From Tigriopus japonicus (Eukaryota; Arthropoda; Copepoda; Harpacticoida; Harpacticidae): DNA of 64,000 nucleotides. The position numbers and the translations under genes are program-made. Each line of letters opens with the position of its first letter. Position 1 is the stretch's first letter. The notes beneath the pieces are model-generated. The model worked only from the letters and a program-made list of their open reading frames with translations, did no database searches and was not told where the DNA came from. The stretch is from assembly GCA_010645155.1 (NCBI GenBank), contig CM021316.1, positions 10,784,119 to 10,848,118 of the forward strand, written 5' to 3'. This document shows, piece after piece, positions 11,201 through 24,352 of this stretch.

Positions 11201-14200
11201 GATTTTCGTCCGAAGCCAGATGTGTTCCCCGATTTCGGGGAATCAACCTTGATCATCACTTCGGCAGTCTTGAGAGGACAGCGCACAAAAACAAGGGCTT
11301 TCAAGATAAAATCCTCAAATGATGCGATGATGATCATGATCATTTTTGTGTGGGGTCGTGGAAAAAAGGCCGTTCCAGTCACGTTTGAGAGTGACTGTAT
11401 CTAGTAGTATGTCGTAATAAAAGCAGTAGCATAGTAAGTGAGTGAGTGAGTGGGTGGTCCGGGCAAGAGTAATCTGTTCATAATGAACTTGAGCGTGACA
11501 TTGAAGGGACTGATGTATTTGATATGCATGAGGAGATCACATAGACCCAGGATCACGACTCACTTGTCTGGTCTTTGAGGAGATTTAAAAACCATTGCAT
11601 AAAACCCGGCTGGGGGGAACGTTTTTGAGACGGATGACCTTTCGAAACGTAATCCAATACGAATGCAATTGATTTGAATCGAGCCAAGGACAATTTTGCT
11701 GTGGAAATCGTCTCGCTCACTTCATGGTTCCAAGGGATAAAGAATGGTCGGCTGTGGCGGCCTATTCAAAGGACCTTCTGTTCACCGACAACGACGACAA
11801 GAGAAGGATTCTTTTCTCAAGGGCCTCTTTTGGCTAGGCTCCCTTTCGATCCATAGGCCACGACCACGACCACGAGCAACCAACCAACCAACCAAGCAAG
11901 CAAGAACACCAACCACTCGCAGAGACAGACACACCGAAAGACAGACAGGCCTTTTGGCAATGAGCTTGTGAGACAGTTAACTGGCCGAACATTCTTGGAT
12001 CATGGATGAGCTCTTGGTTGAATAGAGACTCAACCTAGCTTGGTCGCCAAAAGTACCTCCCTCATATGGGAACGTACGTTCATACACGCTTATGCATATG
12101 AGCACATCCATACCCAAGACATCTGGATTACACGTATGAACAGGTATATATGGTTATGCGAGAAAAAACAGCAGTGTTCGAAGAGCTCTGGTCCTAAATT
12201 TTGCGAAGGCGATGGCCCCTTTTTGGTTCCATTGTTAGGATCTTACCACTAGAAGACAAGGACACGAAATGTCCTCGGCCAAAAGTTTGCCATCCTGGGT
12301 TTTGCGTACAAGCTCGAGTACAAGGAAAAGTTGGAAAGTTTCAAGTTATTCTGTACACTGGGTGATTTTCATGTAATTAACAACAGTTTCCGGCCCATTT
12401 TTGTTCAAGTGGGAAAGATTTAGTCTGAGTAAGTAACGTGCGCTCGTTCTTAATGTCTTTCGTCTTGTGTTTAGTAAGTAACACCATGAAACTTTGAATC
12501 CTACACACTTGAGCACATAGGTGTTGCGATGAATTCGTCTTGAATAGAACTTATTTCGTATGTTCATCTTAGGCAGAATTCAATTCCGTAACTTGAAGTC
12601 CGTTTCACTCTTAACATGAAACGGGCAATTGAACAGTATTTAACAGTCCTTTTACGAAAAATTGACTGGGAGGTCACCGTGCAAAAACAGCTCTCAAAAT
12701 TGAACCTCGACGCAAAAGTTATGCCTTTTTCGAAGTTCTCAATAAGAACTGAATACGTAAAACCAAAATATTGTGTAACACAACTTAAACGTTGCACGTG
12801 TTTTCCATTTCACTAGTTAGAATTTTGGTGAAAAAAAACTGAAATTTTTACACCTGTAACAAAAAATGCTATACCTATTTTAGTCAGAAGCTAGTAGCAA
12901 AATTTGGCACGCTTTTGTCAATATTTATGAAAAATAATTATCGGTGGAAGATTGGATTGGATTGACAAACAACAAATTGATTTCCTTTTAACTCTAACCC
13001 GCCCTCTGGCGAAAGGTTTGTTCATTTCCATGCAATGCTTTCATTCCATTTTAACGCATGTCATCCTTAGGCGTTGCCCCTAAAAGAAATGTTTGCAAGG
13101 CTCCTGTTTCTCACATAAGAAAGTATTTAGCACTTCGCCGGCCTTTTGTAACATACGCATTAAAGACAAGGGTTGAGATCATGGAACACAAATTGTCAAA
13201 ATATCCATTGGGGAATCACGGCAGATTTCTTTCAGCAACGAAAGATATCAAATTTTGACTATCCTGAACGGACATCGACAGGCTAGTCATTCCTTAATGA
13301 TTCACGATTATTTCATGCCTCAAAAGAGGCATAACACTACTTTTCCAAATGAAGAAATGATTTAAATCATGTTGCTTTTGAGTCAATTAATTTTCAACCA
13401 AGGTGACAAAGGCAAATATGGGCGTAAATCTTCATGAAACGTATGATAGTCAGTTAATCCTCTCTCGACCATACGTTGGCTACAATTTGGCTTTAGTGGT
13501 CTCAAGTGCTTTGAAAGTGATTGATAATCCCATCGAGCTTTTAAATTATGGGAAATTCAACCCAGTTGTTGGCATACCAGACCAGCTTAGCAATCCACAA
13601 GCCAGTAGGACGAAAGCACCAACGACTCAGTCATTTGCCAAATGTGTAGGGATCCCTCCTTCGTCTTGTGGGCTTTGAAATGATGTTGAATCGCTCTTGG
13701 TCTTAATGGCTTGATGATACACTCCACTTTTGGTAATGGAGAGGAAACAATTCCAACTCAAAATACGACCACTTTCATTACGAACCCACCTTGGCCAACC
13801 AGAAGAACCAGTTGAGATGCTTTTTTGTCCTGGGAATGAAGTAATTATCAGCAATGGGTCTCTTTACTCCATCCGCGCATAGGACTACATTGTACTGGAG
13901 GCACATGGGCAAAATGTACAATCTATGTAAGTACGTACGATGCATAGCTTTGTGGGCTATGTAGGGTAGATCAGAAGAAAAAAGAGGAAGTTTCGCTCGG
14001 AATCTGGCCAAAATTATAGCTTGTTTTTTGGAGCCTGCCAGAACTCATAAAACAGAGAGAGCACTCATTCTCATGGCAATGAAACACCAGGAACCACTCT
14101 TATCAAGATAAATTTAGCTCATTCCTTCCTGGATAAGAAGCGACCCCCCAAGCACTGAGTCAACACTCTGGAAAAGTTTGCTCTTTTTTCCATTACATCG

Positions 14201-17200
14201 TATATGCGAGCTTTCTTTCTTAAGTTTAAAGAAGGTTCGCTCTTTTGACCTTATTTACTTGATTGCTCATGGATTTTAAAAATATGGAAGCACAGGTTCA
14301 TAATGGTAGGGATGCATTTACATCAGTGGAAATGAAATGGCCATTGTAGGAGCTGATAATGGGAATGGCCTTTGTTTCTGGGGATTGGGAGGATATTTCC
14401 ACAAAAATACTCATTAACCGTGAAGGGTTTCGAAGGCGATTCGCAATCAGTTTGAACGTTATTTGCATTCTTATGGTTCGCTTCGCCAAAAGTCTAGTCA
14501 CTGACTCAAAGAAAATCTTAGTTTCCTTTGCCATGAATTTTAGATTTCTTACTCATTCATAAAACGATTCGTTCCGATTTTTTGGCCTTTCTAGGGACCA
14601 TGATTTGGGGTCATAAAAGGCTTGCGGGAAGTACGCCAAAAATGACAATTGTTTCATTAAAAAGTTAAATTGTTGTGGGAGCGTCTCAATCGTCTCATAT
14701 AACCTGATTTTGATTTCAAGTTTTTGGTGGGAAGAAGTCCCATAAAAATCGCACAAAAAGGTCTAAAACTGAGGAAAAAATTAACGCTACGTAAGTGGCT
14801 TACAGTACTTGGAAGATCAAAACGTAGCAATTTGAAGAAAAATTTCGTACTCGGTAAACGTATCTTTGACGGTAGAGTAAACATGAGTTTGTGGTGTCTT
14901 TTCAGTAGAAATGTTCCGAAAAGACCTAAATCCAAATAATCTCTTGAGATTTAAAACGGATGGCTTTAAATTCAAAATTATACCTCCTTTTGATGTTTTT
15001 GTCCCTGTTACTCAATCTAAACCTAGGAAAGACCATGAAAGTACACGTTCGTGCAAAGTCATGGGAGGACAAAAAATAGATTGTGCTCCATTTCCTACCA
15101 AGCTGTCTGTGTACGTGGATGAAGTCTGAAATCTCAGGTGTCCTATCGCTCTAAATCCGGAACTGACACAACTGGGCCAGAAAAAAGATGACGTGTTAGG
15201 ATCAAGTGAACTTGGTCCATCCCTCAAGTGTGGACTCAAATAAAAGACTCTCAGTCTCCACCGACATACGATGATAACTGGCAAAAGTTCTGGTTCCCAC
15301 CTCCTCACAACCTCGAGATTCCGAGTTTATTCTAAATTTCGAAAAGGCAACTCGTTTTCCCGTGGGCCTTTTCCTAATCCATCTTCTGTGAGCGAGGGAA
15401 TAAACCACCGAGCTCTGATTGTGGCCCACGTCCATACATAGGAGAGTGACCAAACAATCCCGAAGAATTGATGTGGCAAATTGGAACTGGCTATTCCAGC
15501 ATCTCTCCAAGCGAGAGTGCGATGTATTATTTCTAGTGGTGGTTCTTCTTCTATCTGCCCTCCTTGAGTCTGGTGCTTGTCCTGCTGAGTATAGAAGGCG
15601 ATGGTTTGATAACGGTGGGTCTTAGTGGGGAACATTGGACGACCACTCCGCAGGAAAAAAACTTTGTTTTTGGATGTTTCCACAACAAAAAGAAACTCCT
15701 CAACAGCAGACAGCCGCTCATCAGGGTCGCCAGAAAAGGAACGCGACGACCTGCTTGGCATTTGGGAATGAGACCCCATTGGGTAAGTGACTGTGTTGGT
15801 TTAATGGACCAGTGATATGCTGGCCATGGTAGCAATACGTAGGATCAAAATGAAGCCCAGGGAGTCTGGCTCTTCTTTTTCATCCCATCGGGCCGAGAAG
15901 GTGGGCACTGGATTGTGACTCCTATTGGTGGACCACACACGAACGAAGATGGCATTGAACTAACAGGGAAAGTTTTCGCCACAGCCTAAGATACGAAGGA
16001 GAAGAAAAGCGGATTATTTGCCGAAAAAGTTATCAAACCCTAAAGATTTTTGTTTCTCCACTTCAATTTCCATCGGCATGTCAAAGATCGAAACGAGGTG
16101 AAGGCTTTGATCACGGACAACAGTACAAATGGAGGAGGAGGGAAGCATCCTTTTATTGTCTTCAACAAACGAAATCTTCCATTCGTCAAGGATTCAGAAT
16201 CCAGGCAGGTCTTTGTTTGAAGTTCGTTAGAGCCATAGCAGCGATGTTTTCCTCCTCAAGGCCCATCGTGTGCACTTTTCCCCGGCTCAATCTCGGGTAG
16301 CTCGGCCTTAGTACCAGGCAGGCAGGCCCCTGTGCTGCCAGTTGCCACAGTCTGCTTGCTCCTTTATTCCGTCTCAGTCTATTTTTTTCCAAATTGGAAT
16401 TGGGATCTAAGTCTTGACGCAGGGACAAGTCGAGCAAGTCGACCAAACACGGACAGGGTGGCGCGTACTTTGAGCATTGCCGAGGCCAAGTCGATGCGGA
16501 CGCCTCTAAATCCAGATGTGACATTGGCCCGTACATCATCACACCTCGATCTAGCGAGAATCTGGGGAGAGAGAGAGGGGGGAATAAAATCCTTTTCCCT
16601 TCTTTTTTCTTCACATTCATGTCGATATCTTGCGTACTGGAAAGTGGGCAACGATCCAATGAAGCAGAATAAATGAGCTTAGGATTTGGGTTTTGGATTC
16701 GGAAAGCACGCGGATCTATGGGATTGGAACGAAAACGTCTCAAGAGGAAAAGAACCCCATTCAATCGGAGCTTAATCCCCAAGGTGTCCAAAGTGATTTT
16801 TGTTTGTGTTTAATTTCGCAAATCCGAGCGTCCTTGACAAGACCTGCCAACTTTTAGGTGGCTCCAGGTGGGAATGTGGGTCTTTTGAAAAATCTTCAAT
16901 GAACCACTTTTGAGGCGAATGATTGCCTGTGGCTTAACTGCAGACCACTCACTGAGTAAATTCCACTCACTTTTCCTCAGTTGTTCATTCAGTAGATGGC
17001 ACTGGTTCCACAGATTGGGCCAAATTATTGTACATAAAATTAAAACTTTGAGGAATTCGCGAGACTTTAAACAAGAAAAAATATGCAATGCTTGTCACGT
17101 TTTTGCAACCAAAATGCCAACTCTGATCGCCTTGTCCATTTTGCAACTTCTCTTTTTCATCAATCAACCACGTACGTACACCTTCATGCTCATCAAAGGC

Positions 17201-20200
17201 GTGATAATGTCCTCGTAAAGACAATAAGTCCGCCAAGCTCAAGCGTGTCAAGAATCTGTCACGCCATCAGGTTGCTGAAGGCTTCCATAATGACATGCAA
17301 AGCCCGTTTGAAGTAATTTCGATCGAACACCCAAATTCTGGCGTCTTGCGCCCAACTACCCTTTCGTTCACTCTCACATGTACGGTTTGTTTTCGATCAA
17401 AATAACGAGAAGTTCATTTTTAAAAGGCAAGATGGCCAAAGAAAGAGCTCTCGTGTACTTCCTGGCCTCGGGACTCAAAACCTTGGGGAAAGGCGGGTCT
17501 TAGGAAACATTAGCTAATATTCCTTGCACGTAGGGACACCCAATGGCGGTAGTTGTACGTAGTAGAAGTAGAACTGTTGGTGGGTGTGATGGGAGAAGAA
17601 ACGGTGTGTAGAATAGCTGACTGACTGACTACTGACGGTGTTGTGGACAGACACACTGGAGGAGGCACCAGGGTCCATCTTTCTCGAAGCCCAGGGCTCA
17701 AAACCCGAGACGATCACGTTAGGTTTGGAGAAGAAAGAGTTGTTAGGTGCGAGAAACTGGATACCAAGAAGACCTTGAAGAGATGGACTGAAACAAAGAT
17801 TGATGAAGGATGTCTTTATCCGGTTCTGTTTTGAAACTCCTTTTGTCCAAACGTGTCTGACCTTCTTGGCTCATTTGCGATATGTGTACGGCGAGGATGG
17901 TGATTGCCTGTTTGTGGAAAGCCCAAAGCGGGATTTTGCCTCAATTGAGGAAGGAGCGGAAAGTTCAAGGAAAACCTTTTTAAAATGAACTAAGGCCACT
18001 TATGAAAAGATTTGCAAAGTTTCAGCCTTAGCCTTCTTCACCTTTCGCCGGGAGAAGAAAGACTCTCTCGAACTTTTTGTAGGCCATAATTCTGAAAGCT
18101 AACTGTTTTTGTTAGGCTCTTCCCACTGTTTGGTGGGCCCTTGAAGCTTCTCAGGCCAAGAATTTGAAGGTCTAAAGGCCAAAAGACGATCGCATTTCTA
18201 GAGAGGCACATTTCTCTACTCATTCGGGTACTTTATTACTCATTTATAACATGAATTTGCCCTGGATAGAGGTGCTGGATCAATTTTAAGCCTCAGGTGA
18301 AGCTTGAATATTTTTCGTTGGAAAAATTGGACTTGAACTGCCAATGGTAAAGTCGTAAACATTTTTGTATTATTTAGAACGGTAGAGTGGATGCTCTGAA
18401 AATTTCAGGTGTTTTGGCCTTGTAAATTTTTAGGTGTCTCCTATCTGCAAACAATGGGACTACCTTCAAGCATTAGCGATATATCAAACATTATAGACGT
18501 TAAAAAATAAGAGAAGCCCTTTTAAAAAGGTACCACTGGTTACGTACACAGCTGGGATTCTCAGTGTTACTCTTACTTTAAAAATACGTAGAATGAATTA
18601 ATTTTTCTATTGAGTTGCTTGGCACATTGGGTATCTTTCAACGTTACCCAGTTTGCCTTTTTTCAAAATGCTCCTTATCACTTCCCTACATTTCTCGGCA
18701 AACCAGGCAAAGCAAAAATGTGCAGGCGTGGCCGAAATTTGTTACTCAACAAAAGTAAGTAACTAATAAAAAATGTCATAAAGAAATAAGCTAAAGCTAA
18801 TAGTAACGTAATTTCGGACAACTTTTTTTCGCCCTCACTTTGAAAGGCCAAGTCTGAAATTATGGGGTCTTCTTTCCCTCGATCCACACGTGCGATTATG
18901 ATTTTCTCTTGTTCAAAAGCTAACGGTGGATCGTCTCCATCGTTCCAGATGGCAAATGGCCTCGGGAAGTTTCGTAATTGGTGTACAAGTCAGGATTTGA
19001 GGATTAATGACTCTCATACTGTTCAACAGCGACTGTCTGTAGAATGTAGAAGTGAGGAGGGAGAAGTTTTCGGATTTACTTCCCAATTTGGAAATCCGAA
19101 CAGTTTCGCAGGTCCGCCGTTCTCTAATCTTTCTACATATTTCCTTGATCCAACTCACTTTACATCTGGCCTTTTTTAAAGCCAGTTCAATTCCTCCTCG
19201 CTGCCAAGTACGAAATGTACGAGAAGTAGTGGCTTTGAGCCTTGAATGAAAGCCCCTTTCCTCCTCTTCCATCCTTGAGTTTCACTCACTTGATGTAGTG
19301 CGTGGTTGGACTGTTTGAGACCGGGATTTGTCCAGGAAATGGGAAACCATTGAGAGAGTTGGATCTGAAATATCTGCCATGACTTCGCCGGAAATCAGGC
19401 GAGACTAACTGCTTCCGTAGCCAAAGGGGAGATTTAAGTCGTAAATATCATTTGAAGCCAAGGCCTTTTCCCTTCTTTCGTCATGAAGTAGAGGAGAAAA
19501 AAGGTCAAACATTTCTCGGGACCTCGATATCCTTTCAACCGGGATATGAGAGATCCGAAATGACAAAGCCGAAACAAACGAGCGTTGTCATTGTCAACGC
19601 CATGATCATCATCATTTTTTGCCGCCTTCGCTTTGATCTACTTGCCAGAGCTCATTCTTTACCACTCACTCTACCCATGTTTTCACACCCATAACAGGAC
19701 CTTCAACCCTTTCATTGATTGTAGTGCTACTTTGAGAGCCCTCAAGGTGACGACAACGCACTCTTGAGACTTCCTTCCGGATAAATGTGACGTGACCGGA
19801 ACAAGCGTTGAGTTGGATCGGCTGATTTTGAGTAATGTGATTTCGTTGTAACCTCGATGGATCATGAATAATTGACCCCCTGAACGATTAGGAACACGAC
19901 CCGATAAAAAGCAATAAAAGCAAGCCAGCATGTCTTGTATAACTTTTTTAATACCATAAACTATCGATTAAACTTTGCCTGCACTGCACATAACATTGAC
20001 ATTAAAGTTCGCTTGCCAACAGCCAAACTTTAGCATACTTACTTATACGATTGGTAAGAATTTCGGCCTTCAATAGAAAAATGAATACCTCAATCCTTTA
20101 ACATTTCCAATCATCAACTGCTGTCCATGACAACCTCAACTTGTCGAGATTAGGAGTTGAAAAAAGTTCCAAACTCTCGATTTTCTGCCACTCTCAAAGT

Positions 20201-21584
20201 ACGATATTTGGATTACGGGTTCCAGACTTTTATTTGGATCAATTGAAGGAACACGTCTATAAGATTAACTCGGCTTGAGTTGTCGAAATATGGGCATCGA
20301 AGCGCTCTTTCCCTTGTTCTATCCCATGCTAAGTAATGACATTCACATTGACATGAGTAAGTGAGGAAATAATACAAGAAATTGATGTTAATGTGCCTGA
20401 AATGGAACGGAAAAAACAATTCATGGAACTCTCTGTCCAAGATGAGCTTGAAATATCGCAGTGTATTATGATTATGAAGTCGTTCCCGAAAAGCGTTTCT
20501 TGCACACATCCGGAACTTGAGGCTCATCTTCCCGCTTGAAAAGCGGTCCTCGGTGTTCCATGTGACAAATGGAACGTTCTCGTATTTGCGTGCCAATGGA
20601 TCAGCCGACTGTTTCCCTTGTCCTTCGTTTCGTTTCAAGTGACAGTTTGGCTGCATTTGGAAAACAAAACCCAAGAGCGAGGGGGTCCTTTTTTACTTCA
20701 TTTCAAAAATGGGCTCTCTTAAGCACTTAATTTTCACAGTAGATCAGGCACTTATGCATTCCCCATTTGCAAAGGCAGAGAAAGAGGAAGTGTCTTGAGG
20801 AGACAAAAGACCTTGAATGATACTTGGAAGAGAACAAAGATAGATATTCCACCCCTGAGGAGCCTTGTTCTCTATTATGGGGAGACAGGTTCACCACGTG
20901 TTTTGTCACTTGAAAGTTCCCTCGTCAAAGCGAATGAGCGGTGGTCTCAAGCATCTGTAATCGTCTCATTTTGGTCCCTAGGTTCAATGACGAGCCAAGT
21001 TTCTCGAGCCATCTTCTTGGATTATGTCGGCTCATGAGTTGCCCACGATATCTGTGATTGAGATCTGAAACCATTCCGCTCAGAGACGATGAGAATGAGG
21101 AACGGACGTGGATGGTTGTGAGGTAACCCAACTTGTAGGTCACAAACTACGGACCTCTATTAGAACATAAAAGAGGGTCGGTTTGTTGGATCTATGTACG
21201 TACTTGGTGGGTTTCTTTCGCTTGTAGTTGAGGTTAGGGCTCCCTTGGGACAGATTTGCACTCCTGAAGACAATGAAATGTGAAGACTCAGACTAAAACA
21301 AGATGAACACATCGGCCAACTAGGCGGGGAAAAGGAGCCTCAAATGCCCGCCAGATGTATCCTGTAGATCACCTTGTTAGTCATCGAATAAATGTGAGAA
21401 TACTTTGTACAATTTTAGGTACGTTCATGTACTTGTGCCAAGGATAAAAACAATTTTGGAACATGGACAAGTTTTTGAATTCGATTAAAACAGCCATGGA
21501 AAAAGGTGGTAAATCGTGAGTACAGGGTGGCTAAGAAATCTTCAAACGCACAGATCTGCGTCAATCACTTTCAAAATGCAATTT
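8227..21584. other. 13 kb of non-coding sequence, no gene recognised
   Basis: Many 60-200 codon open frames occur by chance on both strands, and none shows a domain, signal peptide or exon-like partner that I can recognise. The longest is 201 codons on the minus strand at 16186-16791. Simple repeats are present: (AAG)n at 8791-8805, (AGTG)n at 11436-11453 and (CCAA)n near 11878-11900. A perfect 7-bp hairpin ATGCCTC/GAGGCAT with an AAAA loop lies at 13315-13332. The region is probably intergenic, or an intron of a gene outside the window. Confidence 0.5.
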
Positions 21585-21958
21585 ATTGTTATTACAATTA
21601 CTTTGCTTTCAAATGTAATCAAATGTAATTAAATACAATTACTTTATATTTAAAACGAAGTTAATTACAATTACTTTCAAATGGTAATTTATTTACTTGG
21701 AATTACATTTCAATTGGATATCTTTTCAAAATTTCAACCTTTCTGTATTGCAAAGGTTCGCACACAATAAAAAAAATCTAAAAATTGACAAATATGACCT
21801 CATGGATCAGTGCAACAAGCAATTCTGATAAACGATGAAAACTGCCTGTGAAAAATTGTGATGTAGTAAGAAATGTACTTGTAAATTGTAATTGAAAAAC
21901 CTCAACTACTTTGAATGAATTGTAACCAATTACAATTACTTTGATCTCAATGTAATTA
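21585..21958. repeat. Cluster of degenerate ATTACAATTACTTT motifs
   Basis: The AT-rich motif ATTACAATTACTTT and close variants recur near 21591, 21641, 21665 and 21928, each followed by CAAATGTAAT-like sequence. The copies are scattered, not in strict tandem, so this could be subterminal sequence of a decayed transposon. The cluster runs into the MITE and minisatellite that follow, which share the TGTAATTACA theme. Confidence 0.5.
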
Positions 21959-22043
21959 CAGTGAAATCTCGATTTAATGATAAATTTAGATTAAACGATA
22001 TATTTTGGAATGACGGACAATTTCGTTAAATCAAATTTCACTG
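21959..22043. mobile_element. 85-bp pogo/Tigger-like MITE
   Basis: The ends are CAGTGAAATCTCGATTTAA on the left and, read inward from the right, CAGTGAAATTTGATTTAA. The flanks are TA dinucleotides (21957-21958, 22044-22045). The CAGTG start, the TA duplication and the 'CTCGATTTAACGA'-type terminal sequence are those of pogo/Tigger-class Tc1-mariner elements. There is no coding capacity. Confidence 0.75.
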
Positions 22044-22057
22044 TAATTACAATTTCA

Positions 22058-22225
22058 GTAATTGAAATTACAATCACAGTAATTAAAATTACAATCACAG
22101 TAATTGAAATTACAATCACAGTAATTGAAATTACAATCACAGTAATTGAAATTACAATCACAGTAATTGAAATTACAATCACAGTAATTGAAATTACAAT
22201 CACAGTAATTGAAATTACAATCACA
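22058..22225. repeat. 21-bp minisatellite, 8 tandem units
   Basis: There are eight head-to-tail copies of GTAATTGAAATTACAATCAC plus A. Unit 2 has one G-to-A change and the others are identical. A partial unit lies to the left, at the edge of the MITE. The unit is 7 codons long and near-palindromic, so the array is open in one frame on each strand (22010-22249 on +, 21991-22224 on -). This gives monotonous I/T/V-rich heptads that are artefacts of the repeat and not proteins. Confidence 0.95.
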
Positions 22226-22669
22226 TCACAACTCTGCCTACATACATGATAAGATGTATTTACCTAAATTGGCCACATTGCAGGCATGTCTCATTGTTTA
22301 AAGGCAAGCAATACAAAAGAGGGTCCTCTTTTTTTCTTTTTTCATTTAAAAATATCCTTAAGGATTTGATTTGATATTTAGCAAATTGAAAACAAACAAA
22401 GCCAAAGAGAGAAAAGCAAAACACGCTTCACTTTAGACATTCAGCACCAACCCTTGGCTTAAAATGCATAAATCGGTGTCATAGCAATCTGCAGCACTTC
22501 AGTTTCAAAGCGAAATACTCAGTGATGGACCAAAAGAACTCGTAACCAAAAATGAAACCAAAAAAAAGGCAATAATAAAATTCCATACGTGCATTTGCAA
22601 TTTTAAATGAGGAATTAAACCCTTTTTTTATTTTGTTGGATCATGTTCAATGCTACCCTAATAACTACA
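22226..22669. other. Non-coding gap before the Tc1 element
   Basis: AT-rich sequence with a T-run near 22325-22345. Nothing else was recognised. Confidence 0.5.
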
Positions 22670-23070
22670 TACAGTCAGGAGCAAAAGTATTTGTAACGTG
22701 ATGAGAAAACCAGAAAATCCTTTATATCCAATTAAATACTATGCTAAGAAGTTTGTAAGAATGTAATATTTTTTTCCGATTAAGAATAATACCAGTTTCC
22801 CGCAATTGTTTTATAAAAATGTCTGAAACTAACTTTTAATTATTAAAAACAAAATTTTAGATAGTGCAAAAGTATTCGAAACGCGCAAAAAAGTTAACAA
22901 AATAGGTTTATAAACAGATTTTTCATCAGAAAAAATTGATCGAAAGATGTAGAACATTCTGGAAAGCCGGAGAAAAGTCATTTAGTCTCCTTTTTTCCAA
23001 GATTTTCTAGATCTTTCTTGGATCTTATAAATGTTACGGAATTGAACAATTGCTTCACAGTCAGCCAATC

Positions 23071-24352
23071 ATGACCAAGGTCAAGGAGCTCGACAAGGAC
23101 TTGAAGTTGAAGATAGTAAGTCTTCATCATGGAGGCAAGGGCTACAGAGCCATTTCAAAGCTTCTGGACATCTCGATTTCAACGATTCAGTACGTCGTGA
23201 AGAAGGCACAAAAGAACGGAACGGTTGAGAACCTCCCAAGATCCGGTCGTCCAAGGAAACTGTCAGCCAGACTTGAGAGGAAGATTGTCAGAGAGGTCAC
23301 AAATAATCCTCGAACAACGGTCAAGGACATCCGGAACAGTCTCAGTGAAAATGGATTGTCCAACTCGAGGTTTACTGTTGCTCGCTCACTTCACAAAGCA
23401 GGATTGAAGTCTTGTCGCCCACGGAAGACTCCCTTGCTCAAGGATAGACACTTGAAGGCTCGCTTGGAATTTGCCAAGAAGTACCTTGACAAGACCAGTG
23501 ACTTTTGGTCTAGGATTCTTTGGTCAGATGAGACAAAGGTTGAGCTTTTTGGTCACAACGATGTTCAAAGGATTTGGCGACGTAAAGGAGAAGCGTTTCA
23601 TCCAAAAAACACCAATCCTACGGTCAAGCACGGTGGAGGATCGATCATGTTATGGGGCTCCTTTTCCGCCAAAGGCACCGGTAACCTCGTGAGAATTAGT
23701 GGGTGTGCTGTTCAGCAAAGATAAAATCCCACTTTCCCGCCTGAGTTCGAACGACATTACCAACATGTGGCTCCCCCTATCGATCCCTGATTGTTTTTCC
23801 CGCCACTCAATGGATCACGAAACCTAATATCTTAAGACGCGTGTTTTGTTCGAAAATTTACATTAATATATTTGAGTTCTCCAAACAAGCTGGTTATCAT
23901 CTTTATATTCTTGTTATCTGGCTGTCCCTACATTCTCGGCTGAATGCACTCAGCACAGTGGGACAATGAAAAAAGAAGACTATCGGGATATCTTGGCTGA
24001 GAATCTCCAGAGTTCAGCGCGGAAACTTCGGCTTGGTCGACAGTTTGTCTTCCAGCACGACAACGACCCTAAGCACAACAACATTTTGGTCAAGAAATGG
24101 TTGAAGGACAATCGGATTAAGGTCTTGGACTGGCCCTCCATGAATCCGGACCTTAATCCAATTGAAAACCTTTGGAGAGAATTAAAAGTCCGTATCCGTG
24201 CAAGACATACAAAGACAATTGACGAACTGGAGCAAATCTGTTATGAAGAATGGGCTAACATTCCTTCAGATGTATGTAAAAATCTTGTAAATGATTATAA
24301 AAAACGTCTCTTAAGTGTAATTCAGCAAAAAGGGCGTTCAATAAACTATTGA
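23071..24352 (+). pseudogene. Tc1-family DD34E transposase, split by a nested insertion
   Basis: This encodes the cut-and-paste transposase of the surrounding element. The ATG at 23071 opens an N-terminal paired-like helix-turn-helix region (about residues 1-110) with an AT-hook-like SGRPRK (58-63). The catalytic domain follows. The first Asp is in ILWSDE (D153). After the insertion come the second Asp in QHDNDPKH (D244) and Glu in NPIENLW (E279), exactly 34 residues apart. The frame stops shortly after residue 211 because of the insertion, and the downstream part runs 23963-24352. Removing 259 bp (insert plus one target copy) leaves 1023 bp, or 340 codons plus stop, the usual Tc1 length and in frame. 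I see no other lesion. This copy was probably potentially functional until the insertion. Confidence 0.95.
23704..23957. mobile_element. 254-bp insertion in the transposase, probable solo LTR
   Basis: The insert begins TGTGCTG and ends CAGCACA, a perfect 7-bp inverted repeat with TG...CA ends. It is flanked by an exact 5-bp duplication GTGGG (23699-23703 and 23958-23962). TG/CA termini with a 4-6 bp duplication are the signature of LTR-retrotransposon integration, and 254 bp with no coding frame fits a solo LTR left by recombination. An AT-rich stretch with ATTAATATATTTG lies inside. A small TIR transposon with a 5-bp duplication is the alternative. Confidence 0.7.

Noticed and set aside
16186..16791. 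201-codon open frame on the minus strand, the longest outside the repeats
   Set aside because: No recognisable domain or signal peptide. Competing open frames cover the same DNA on both strands, and frames of this length are expected by chance in 64 kb. Not reported as a gene.
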